From Sphingobacteriales bacterium 50-39 (GTDB lineage: Bacteria; Bacteroidota; Bacteroidia; Chitinophagales; Chitinophagaceae): DNA of 64,000 bases. The translations under genes and the position numbers were made by a program. Below are positions 7,868-14,286 of this stretch, piece by piece; position 1 is the stretch's first letter, and each line of letters opens with the position of its first letter. The notes under the pieces were generated by a model that had not been told where the DNA came from, made no database searches, and saw only the letters and a program-made list of their open reading frames with translations. The stretch lies in the NCBI GenBank assembly GCA_001898505.1, contig MKTZ01000011.1, positions 186,001 to 250,000 on the forward strand, written 5' to 3'.

Positions 7868-9958
7868 ATGAAACCCGTCTACCCGGCTGCTAAGGTCCGG
7901 GATTACATATGGAACTTCGTAATCACGGCATTCTTAGCCTTTTACGCTACCTCCGCCAACGCCCAGAGCTGCCCGCTGGCTACTGCCTCTAACATCAACA
8001 GCTACCCCAACACGTATTATCCCGCTAGTCAGGCTACGGTGAATGCCGGTGCCAAGTCGATCACTCTTGGTGCGGTTACCAACGGTAGCACGCCTATCAG
8101 TTCGGGGGACGTCCTGCTGATCATACAGATGCAGGGGGCGCAGATCAATGCGACCAACAACTCCAACTACGGAGCAAATACGGGCACAGGCAGTGGCTAT
8201 CTGAGCAACACCGCGTTGCTGGCAGGTAACATGGAATATGTCGTGGCGACCAACAGCGTACCTTTGACGGGGGGTACATTGAATATTCTTTCCGGGCTTA
8301 CCAACAAATACCAGAATACACCTTTCGGCACAGATGGTCAGTATACTTACCAGGTCATCCGGGTGCCGGTATATTATGATCTGACATTGACAGGCAATAT
8401 CACGGCTCCCAGGTGGGACGGGGCCAGCGGAGGTGTCGTCGTGCTGTATGCTACGGACATTATCAACATGGCCGGATATACCGTCGATGCTTCCGGTCTT
8501 GGTTTCAGAGGTGGTGGCGGCCGCGCTTTTACCGGCGCAGCTACCGGCTCTTCCACTGATTTTGTTACCACCGCCGGCACCAATGCTAACGGCGGCAAAG
8601 GGGAGGGCATCGCGGGCATGCCCAAATACCTCAACAACAACAACTCTTTCCTGGACGTATCGACATACGAAGGATATCCCAATGGCAGCTACGGCAGAGG
8701 CGCACCCGGAAACGCCGGCGGCGGCGGTACGGACGGCAATCCTGCCAACAACGCTGAGAATGACGGTGGCGGTGGCGGCTCCAATGGCGGTGCCGGCGGC
8801 CAGGGCGGAAATTCCTGGAGCTCCAACCTCGCCAGCGGTGGAAGGGCCGGCAGCATCTTTAGCCAGGCTTCGCCTTCCCGTCTGGTTATGGGCGGCGGCG
8901 GCGGCGCCGGTACGACCAACGATGCTACAGGTACCCCCGGTGGTGGTTTTGCAAGCAGCGGCTCGGCCGGCGGCGGTATCATCATCATGGTAGCCGGTAA
9001 TATGTTCACCGGAACAGGGACCATCAAGTCCAATGGGACGAATGCCAACAGCACCGTTAAGAACGACGGCTCCGGAGGCGCTGGCGCCGGTGGATCCATA
9101 CTGATCTTTAGTAAGAATGGCGGCACAAGCAATCTCGTCGTGCAGGCCAAGGGCGGCATTGGCGGTAGCAACCAGCTCACTACTATCGACCCTCACGGAC
9201 CCGGCGGTGGCGGTGGCGGTGGGGTCATCTATTCCAATTCAACCCTGAACGCCTCCAGCAGCGTAGCAGGCGGAGCAGCCGGTACGACAAACAAAGGTAC
9301 CAGCAATTATGGCGCTACTCCAGGATCTGCAGGCATATTGTCCCAAACCATCACACAAAGCCAGACGCCTACCTTTCCGCTCGTTTGTGTAACGTTAGCC
9401 GTCGACTTCATCAATGTCGCCGCCGCTAAGCAGGACGGTACCACCAACCTCAGCTGGCAGGTGTCGAACGAAAACAGCAACACCAAAGAATATATTGTCG
9501 AAAGGAGCGTAGATGGTATCAACTACACCGGTATCGCGCACGTATCCTACCAGGCGCACACCTCTTCGGTCAACACATATGAATACAAGGACAATGAAAA
9601 TATCGTTGGCACAAGTGCCGTATACTATCGGATAAAAATGGTAAGCGTGTCCGGCAATGGCCAATACAGCAAGACCGTCTCCGTACTGATGAACGGACTT
9701 ACGGCCAAACTGACCGTATTCCCCAATCCGGCAAAAACCTCCGCAACCGTAAGCTTTGTCGCCTCGGGCAGCGGAGACGTCAGCCTGCGACTCTTCGATC
9801 TCAAGGGCAGCACCATCTGGCAGAAGCAGACCCGGGTCGCCGCAGGGAATAATTCCATCTTATTGGACCAAATTGCAAATATCCCTAATGGTATCTACAT
9901 ACTTCAATGGTTTGACGGCCTGAAACCTCAACAAGTCAAGCTGGTCGTGAATCACTAG
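7868..9958 (+). CDS. Glycine-rich secreted protein with type IX secretion sorting domain
   Basis: A 696-residue exported protein. Signal peptide: basic start, then FVITAFLAFYATSANAQS. Residues about 35-190 form a strand-rich domain (GDVLLIIQMQGAQI). Residues about 215-450 are extremely rich in glycine and asparagine, with runs such as GGGGGGGVIYS, interleaved with strands, like a repetitive beta-helix or adhesive region. Residues about 520-600 are an Ig/fibronectin-like module (NLSWQVSNENSNTKEYIVERS). The end has the Por-type T9SS sorting signal (TVFPNPAKTSATVSF ... GIYILQWFDG). Such proteins are exported across the outer membrane and anchored or released. The role may be surface or matrix protein; no enzyme motif is visible. 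A strong terminator follows at 10013-10044. Confidence 0.8.
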   Translation: MKPVYPAAKVRDYIWNFVITAFLAFYATSANAQSCPLATASNINSYPNTYYPASQATVNAGAKSITLGAVTNGSTPISSGDVLLIIQMQGAQINATNNSNYGANTGTGSGYLSNTALLAGNMEYVVATNSVPLTGGTLNILSGLTNKYQNTPFGTDGQYTYQVIRVPVYYDLTLTGNITAPRWDGASGGVVVLYATDIINMAGYTVDASGLGFRGGGGRAFTGAATGSSTDFVTTAGTNANGGKGEGIAGMPKYLNNNNSFLDVSTYEGYPNGSYGRGAPGNAGGGGTDGNPANNAENDGGGGGSNGGAGGQGGNSWSSNLASGGRAGSIFSQASPSRLVMGGGGGAGTTNDATGTPGGGFASSGSAGGGIIIMVAGNMFTGTGTIKSNGTNANSTVKNDGSGGAGAGGSILIFSKNGGTSNLVVQAKGGIGGSNQLTTIDPHGPGGGGGGGVIYSNSTLNASSSVAGGAAGTTNKGTSNYGATPGSAGILSQTITQSQTPTFPLVCVTLAVDFINVAAAKQDGTTNLSWQVSNENSNTKEYIVERSVDGINYTGIAHVSYQAHTSSVNTYEYKDNENIVGTSAVYYRIKMVSVSGNGQYSKTVSVLMNGLTAKLTVFPNPAKTSATVSFVASGSGDVSLRLFDLKGSTIWQKQTRVAAGNNSILLDQIANIPNGIYILQWFDGLKPQQVKLVVNH

Positions 9959-9969
9959 GACAGTGTCGA

Positions 9970-9986
9970 TCGGGCCTCCGGCCCGT
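9970..9986. repeat. Three-base-loop hairpin repeat (TCC loop)
   Basis: CGGGCC-TCC-GGCCCG (9971-9985) just after the T9SS gene. It has the same design as hairpins at 19865-19881 and, in the opposite orientation with GGA loops, 28975-28991 and 37493-37509. Confidence 0.55.
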
Positions 9987-10012
9987 CGCCCGGACATTTT
10001 TACAGGATCCCG

Positions 10013-10044
10013 CCGGCTACGCTCACAGTGTAGCCGGTTTTTTT
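10013..10044 (+). terminator. Rho-independent terminator of the T9SS gene
   Basis: Stem CCGGCTAC (10013-10020) / GTAGCCGG (10030-10037), nine-base loop, then seven T residues (10038-10044). It lies 55 bases after the stop of the upstream plus-strand gene and about 20 bases from the end of the convergent AraC gene. Confidence 0.85.
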
Positions 10045-10065
10045 GCCCCTTCCCTTTTCTGGCGG

Positions 10066-10617
10066 TCAGTTAATTTCCTTCTGCTGTTTGTATTGGGACG
10101 GCGTAAGGCCAATGTATTTTTTAAATTGTGCTGACAAATGATGCACACTGCTAAACCCTGTCTCGAAGGAGATCTCTGTAAGTGAATATTGATCATGAGC
10201 CAACAGTTCCTTCACTTTTTCCAGCCGGTGTAAAATAAAATACCGCTCGACAGTGCTGCCTTCTGTTTTGGAGAACAGGTCGCTGAGATAGCCAAAATCG
10301 TAAGCCAGCCTCGATGACACAAAGCTTGACAGCTTATATTGCTGCCCTTCCATTCCCATTGCCAGATAGTCCCTTACGCATTTCTTCACCTCTTCAATAA
10401 GCTGGTATACCCGCCCCTCGATAATCTCCAATCCCAAATTATGCAACCCCTCGGCCAGCCGCTTTTGACGGCCTGCTTCCAATTGCCTCGGAACCGTGAT
10501 CTTCCCCATGACTACGTCTATAGAACTTATATGCAAAAGAGACAAAGTATCCCTTACCATGAGTATGCACCGGGGGCAAACCATGTTTTTTACGTGAATG
10601 GTATAAACGGCTTCCAT
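10066..10617 (-). CDS. AraC-family regulator with N-terminal heavy-metal-associated-like domain
   Basis: A 183-residue protein. Residues 1-75 look like a ferredoxin-fold HMA domain with an MVCPRC metal-binding-type motif (the CxxC at about 14-17). The C-terminal 100 residues are an AraC helix-turn-helix pair (YFILHRLEKVKELL, then SLTEISFETGFSSVHHLSAQ and GLTPSQYKQQ). This short HMA-AraC architecture is common in Bacteroidota and is usually left uncharacterised; metal sensing through the CxxC is inference. It starts four bases after the stop of a tiny membrane protein gene, so the two are co-transcribed. A Cys-rich peptide gene lies about 1.2 kb away on the other strand, which fits a metal-related neighbourhood. 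Confidence 0.8.
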   Translation of the reverse strand: MEAVYTIHVKNMVCPRCILMVRDTLSLLHISSIDVVMGKITVPRQLEAGRQKRLAEGLHNLGLEIIEGRVYQLIEEVKKCVRDYLAMGMEGQQYKLSSFVSSRLAYDFGYLSDLFSKTEGSTVERYFILHRLEKVKELLAHDQYSLTEISFETGFSSVHHLSAQFKKYIGLTPSQYKQQKEIN

Positions 10618-10621
10618 TGGT

Positions 10622-10780
10622 TTAAAGGTGTTTTAACACAAAGACAGCGAGCGTTATCAATTTTAGACCCATCAGAAGCAATAACCCGTAGATAGCCCAC
10701 CATTCAACATCCTGGTTAAATTTCTTCCCGGATGCCGTTAGGGTTTTGATGATATTCCGCGAAGTAATCAGTTGTTTCAT
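10622..10780 (-). CDS. Small single-pass membrane protein (52 aa)
   Basis: Starting at the ATG at 10780, the product is 52 residues: a basic N-terminal helix (MKQLITSRNIIKTLTASGKK) and one hydrophobic segment (about residues 28-49, WWAIYGLLLLMGLKLITLAV). A longer frame begins at 10894, but its extra N-terminus has no recognisable features and the shorter start is more natural. The stop lies four bases before the AraC/HMA gene, which suggests one transcript. Function unknown. It may be a membrane partner of the regulator or a small accessory protein. Confidence 0.55.
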   Translation of the reverse strand: MKQLITSRNIIKTLTASGKKFNQDVEWWAIYGLLLLMGLKLITLAVFVLKHL

Positions 10781-10915
10781 TATTCTATAATTAAGGCAAC
10801 AAAATAACGAAGGAAAAACCCGGCGGAATTGAATGAATCGGCTGGTCATTTGAATAAACTGGCTATTTCTTTCCGAAAGACCCGCCCGCTTCACCCGGGG
10901 AAAGGCCTCGCCTGG

Positions 10916-11815
10916 TTAAATATCATGGAAGAATGCAAAATGGTAGTGGGGTTTAATAGCAGCATAGGAAGAGGGCAGCGCGCCGAACATCTGCAAAAAA
11001 GTGCGGGAGAAATGCGCGGGGTCGGAAAAACCCGCGTGGTATGCGGCTTCTTTTGCTGACCGGCCTTCTACGAAGGCTTCCGTTGCCGCCGCGAGCCGTT
11101 GCCATAATATGTACTGTCTCAGCGGTGCGCCCATTTGCTCGCGAAACAAATGTAAAAAACGATCTTCCGACAGATACACCTCCGACGCGAGGGCGGATGC
11201 GGGGATCTTATCGTGAATGTTTTGACGGATGAAACGGATTGCTTTTACGATACGATCGTCAATTGGCGGCGTAAATCCCTGTTCCTGAAGGAGGTAACGG
11301 TAAACCATATTGGCCAGCGAATGAAATCGGGCGCCGTCGGCTATCGGCTGCTCGAGTGCCGCCTGTAGCTGCCCTAACAAAGGAACGATGTCCTTTGCCT
11401 CAAAATACCTGACAGAGCATCCCTCCAATACCTTGTTCTGTATCCGGCTCCCCTGCCAAAGATCCGGCATAATGCAGATCGTTGCCTGCCAGCCACTAAA
11501 ATCTTTCACGCCGTGTGCAACGCCGGAATTGATCAGCACAGCCTCCACCCGTTGCCAGCCGCCGGACTCCGTCCAAACGGAGAATGGCTTTCCATCCAGG
11601 GAGCAGGTAAACTGAATGACAGTATGCTGATGAACATCGGCTGTCAACTGCGGAGAAAACACCATCATCCGGGTGGGACTCATGTACATGGATGCCTTTG
11701 GCCACTGCATAGAAAATGTAGTTGTCGATGTAAAAGTACAAAACAGGGAATTATGTACATCCAAAACCTTATCGTGTAACACTACGCCCTCAGCACCTAT
11801 GTAGCTTTGTATCAT
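10916..11815 (-). CDS. AraC-family transcriptional regulator
   Basis: A protein of about 299 residues. The N-terminal two thirds form a cupin-like sensor region (VLDVHNSLFCTFTST ... MVFSPQLTADVHQHTVIQFT) that lacks obvious metal or sugar motifs. The C-terminal 105 residues carry two helix-turn-helix units (KIPASALASEVYLSEDRFLH and GRSAKEAAYHAGFSDPAHFS). I prefer the internal ATG at 11815 over 11842 because the longer form begins with an odd hydrophobic run and would overlap the leader of the divergent Cys-rich peptide gene. It is divergent from that gene with about 30 bases between starts, so it may control it. Ligand unknown. Confidence 0.75.
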   Translation of the reverse strand: MIQSYIGAEGVVLHDKVLDVHNSLFCTFTSTTTFSMQWPKASMYMSPTRMMVFSPQLTADVHQHTVIQFTCSLDGKPFSVWTESGGWQRVEAVLINSGVAHGVKDFSGWQATICIMPDLWQGSRIQNKVLEGCSVRYFEAKDIVPLLGQLQAALEQPIADGARFHSLANMVYRYLLQEQGFTPPIDDRIVKAIRFIRQNIHDKIPASALASEVYLSEDRFLHLFREQMGAPLRQYILWQRLAAATEAFVEGRSAKEAAYHAGFSDPAHFSRTFLQMFGALPSSYAAIKPHYHFAFFHDI

Positions 11816-11845
11816 CAAATCATTCAAAAAATAAAAACACAAAAA

Positions 11846-11926
11846 ATGGGAACATCAAAAAAATGCACATGCGGGGATAGCTGTCCCGGCATCAGCTGCA
11901 ACTGTGGCTGCAACAGCCGCGCTTAA
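11846..11926 (+). CDS. 26-residue cysteine-rich, metallothionein-like peptide
   Basis: A tiny ORF, ATG at 11846 and TAA at 11924. The product has six cysteines in 26 residues, arranged CTCGDSC...CNCGCN (positions 7, 9, 13, 18, 20, 22). The spacing C-x-C-x3-C-x4-C-x-C-x-C resembles soft-metal-binding peptides such as small metallothioneins. It is preceded by an A-rich leader typical of Bacteroidota translation starts and followed ten bases later by a hairpin. It is divergent from an AraC regulator, and the next gene, 62 bases on, encodes a GNAT with its own Cys-rich tail. Binding of copper, zinc or cadmium is inference. The ORF is real-looking because start, stop, Cys spacing and terminator all fit. 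Confidence 0.6.
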   Translation: MGTSKKCTCGDSCPGISCNCGCNSRA

Positions 11927-11935
11927 AACAACGGC

Positions 11936-11960
11936 GGGGAGAGGTTTCGGCCTCTCTCCT
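11936..11960 (+). terminator. Hairpin after the Cys-rich peptide gene
   Basis: GAGAGG (11939-11944), loop TTTCGG, CCTCTC (11951-11956), extended by G-T and G-C pairs and followed by the T-rich TTATTTCTC. Probably a terminator or attenuator between the peptide gene and the GNAT gene. Confidence 0.55.
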
Positions 11961-11988
11961 TATTTCTCATCTTTCTAAAAATTCAACC

Positions 11989-12636
11989 ATGTCGTTATAC
12001 ACACTTTCCCATTCAGACACCCTGCCAGCATTACACGAGGTGCAAGGACTGCATATCGAAGAGAGCACGGACCTGACCCTTTTGGCTCGCATGAGCAATA
12101 CGCCTGTTTCCAGAATTATTGACCGGCTGGCCAATGATCATGCCGCTTTTGTTGCTTTTGTATATGGGATGCCGGCGGCTTTTGGCTGGATGGCAAGAGG
12201 AAAAGCCAGGATCGGAGAACTGAACCACGAACTTATTCTACCGTTGCGCAACCGCTATCTCTGGAATTTTCGAACGGCCCCTGCATACAGAGGCCAGGGT
12301 ATTTACCCTGCGCTCCTGCAATATATTGTTCACCATGAAAGAGAAAAAGGCGACCAGTTCTGGATAATTCATGCACCCGAGAATAAATCTTCACTCAAGG
12401 GTATCGTAAAGGCAGGATTCCGCAACGTCGGCAAACTCTACCTGGATAGGGAATTGGAAGTAACGCTTAGGCCGGCGTCTGTCACAGGCCAGGAAAAAAG
12501 ATTCATCGAAGAATTAGGATTTCGTATCTCTGTCGAGCAGGGCGCATCCTGCTGGAGCTGCTACAGCCCTTTTCTGAAGACCAGACCGGAGACCTGTTGC
12601 TGTGCGGAGACAGGCAGTATTTGTACGGCGTCTTAA
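11989..12636 (+). CDS. GNAT-family acetyltransferase with cysteine-rich C-terminal tail
   Basis: A 215-residue protein. Residues about 50-165 are a GNAT fold: HAAFVAFVYGMPAAFGW, then the acetyl-CoA loop FRTAPAYRGQGIYPALLQY and the NKSSLKGIVKAGFRNVGKLY region. The last 30 residues are unusual: CWSCYSPFL and TCCCAETGSICTAS, with six cysteines, suggesting a metal-binding or redox-active tail. The gene follows the six-cysteine peptide gene by 62 bases, so both may answer to the same metal or thiol stress. A different frame across the tail also stays open to 12669, so a frameshift cannot be excluded, but the Cys-rich version fits the local theme. Substrate unknown. Confidence 0.7.
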   Translation: MSLYTLSHSDTLPALHEVQGLHIEESTDLTLLARMSNTPVSRIIDRLANDHAAFVAFVYGMPAAFGWMARGKARIGELNHELILPLRNRYLWNFRTAPAYRGQGIYPALLQYIVHHEREKGDQFWIIHAPENKSSLKGIVKAGFRNVGKLYLDRELEVTLRPASVTGQEKRFIEELGFRISVEQGASCWSCYSPFLKTRPETCCCAETGSICTAS

Positions 12637-12667
12637 AGGGCCAGCCGGGACCAAAATACAACAAATA

Positions 12668-12687
12668 GCCCCCATAGAAATGGGGGC
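12668..12687. terminator. Hairpin between convergent genes
   Basis: Perfect 8-bp stem GCCCCCAT-AGAA-ATGGGGGC between the plus-strand GNAT (ends 12636) and the minus-strand T9SS gene (ends 12764). No long T-run on either side; probably a shared terminator. Confidence 0.55.
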
Positions 12688-12763
12688 CCTCGTAACTATT
12701 AACTATTAACACCTTAAGTAACCAAGGTACTTGGTACCTATACTTATGAAAACTGTAAAACTC

Positions 12764-14131
12764 TTACATCCGATTGATCAGCAGTTTGCTGCTTTCGTGT
12801 GTCCCATCCGAAGACATGACAGACAAAATATAGAACCCCGTAGTATACTGCTGTAAGGAAAAAGTCACCGTCGTGCCTGCCTGCGCTTTTTTCTCCTGCA
12901 ATACCGCGCCAGCCTGGTTGATGATACGTACCGTAGCTGTAGCTGCATTCATACCTCCCAGCGTCACATTCACATAATCACGGGCAGGATTGGGGAAAAA
13001 GCTGATATGACTAACCGCAGCCGTCTCGACAACTTTTACTTCACTGTATACCGCGCTGCCATCCAGGTCGATCATTTTCAGACGATAGTAGTTAGCGCCT
13101 TGCAGGGGGCTGCCATCCGTATAAGAATAGCTGCTGGTATTGGACGAATTACCATTAGCCTGCACCGTACCTACCGTGCTCCAGCTGGAGCCAGTGGCGC
13201 TACGCTCTATCTCAAACCTGCTCGAGTTCTGCTCCATTTTCGTCTCCCAACCCAGCTTGACGCTGCCACCCCCGTTCACCGCAGCGGTAAATCCGGACAG
13301 GATCACCGGTAACGTATTCCAGGGCACCAGGCCGGAATTAGAGGTAGTCAGGGTAGAAGGACCATAGACAACAGGGGCCGAACAGCTGTGCTGACCATTG
13401 CCGCCACAGTTCAGATTATTGTTGGTAGTCGAACGGGAATGCGTAGTGGCATGGGTGCTATTGGCAGGAGACGCCTGGTAAGTCGACCAGTTATAATACG
13501 AGTTATTGTTGTTTCCAACCACCACAGAGGAGTTATCAAACATCGTCAGCGTAGGGCCGCTTACCGTAAAAGAGGAAGAGCTCGTCTTGCTGCCATTGCC
13601 GATAGCGATCTTGCTGTTGCTGGACAAGGTAATGGTGGTGCTGGAGCTTCCTGTGGAATTCATGCTGGAAGCATCATAAAGATTCACCGTGCTGCTTACC
13701 ATATCCACCTGGTAGCTCGTATTGAAATAAGAACCATCATGAAAGGTGAATATAGAAGAGGTCATCGACAAAGGCGCATTTACGATGACTTTCCCGTTAT
13801 TACCATATACATCGAAATTGATGTTGTTAAAAACAGTCGTAGCAAGGCTATTACCGGTATACTGAAGGTTCAGCGTCTGGTTGGTCATGGAAATATTTCC
13901 ACCACCCTGGAAGGTACAGTTCTGACAGGTCTCCGACCCATCGATGGTCAGCGTTACACCTGAAGAAATGTTGATCGTACAATTCGTACAGGTCGAAGGC
14001 AATGCTGCTGACCAGTTCTTATTGGTAGTGATAGAATAGGTTTGAGCAGAAACCCCCATCGCATAAAATAAGGGCACAGTCAGTAGCAGGGTCCGAACCA
14101 GATGGGTGAGGGTTTTGTAAAACTTGTTCAT
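12764..14131 (-). CDS. Secreted protein with type IX secretion sorting domain
   Basis: A 455-residue protein with a signal peptide (LVRTLLLTVPLFYAMGVSAQ). The mature N-terminal half is Ser/Thr/Asn-rich with many short strands (TNCTINISSGVTLTIDGSE, STVNLYDASSMNSTGSSSTT), like a right-handed beta-helix or polymorphic surface repeat. Two CxxC pairs (CTNC, CQNC) sit near residues 48-72. Residues about 280-365 form a fibronectin-like module (SVKLGWETKMEQNSSRFEIE). The end carries the Por secretion sorting domain (ISFFPNPARDYVNVTLGG ... GFYILSV). It should be displayed or released by the T9SS. There is no catalytic motif. Architecture resembles the protein at 7868-9958, but without the glycine-rich core. 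Confidence 0.8.
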   Translation of the reverse strand: MNKFYKTLTHLVRTLLLTVPLFYAMGVSAQTYSITTNKNWSAALPSTCTNCTINISSGVTLTIDGSETCQNCTFQGGGNISMTNQTLNLQYTGNSLATTVFNNINFDVYGNNGKVIVNAPLSMTSSIFTFHDGSYFNTSYQVDMVSSTVNLYDASSMNSTGSSSTTITLSSNSKIAIGNGSKTSSSSFTVSGPTLTMFDNSSVVVGNNNNSYYNWSTYQASPANSTHATTHSRSTTNNNLNCGGNGQHSCSAPVVYGPSTLTTSNSGLVPWNTLPVILSGFTAAVNGGGSVKLGWETKMEQNSSRFEIERSATGSSWSTVGTVQANGNSSNTSSYSYTDGSPLQGANYYRLKMIDLDGSAVYSEVKVVETAAVSHISFFPNPARDYVNVTLGGMNAATATVRIINQAGAVLQEKKAQAGTTVTFSLQQYTTGFYILSVMSSDGTHESSKLLINRM

Positions 14132-14286
14132 AGCGGTACTTTTATAAAGAGGTTCGATTGGTATAATACCAAGCAGATGCCACTCTTATAAGTCGCTATA
14201 AATCAAAAGGTAACACAAATCCTTCCTCCGAGAAAAATTCCCAGAAAAGGAAGTTTTTACAATTTATGGAATTTTCTCAAAACGGG

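Noticed and set aside
8433-8993. Overlapping Ala/Pro-rich frame inside the glycine-rich T9SS gene, and long frames on its minus strand
   Set aside because: They are by-products of GC-rich Gly codons: no start signal and no recognisable domain.
12532-12669. Alternative frame at the end of the second GNAT gene, open to a stop at 12667
   Set aside because: Possible, but the Cys-rich tail fits the neighbouring Cys-rich peptide; kept as a caveat only.
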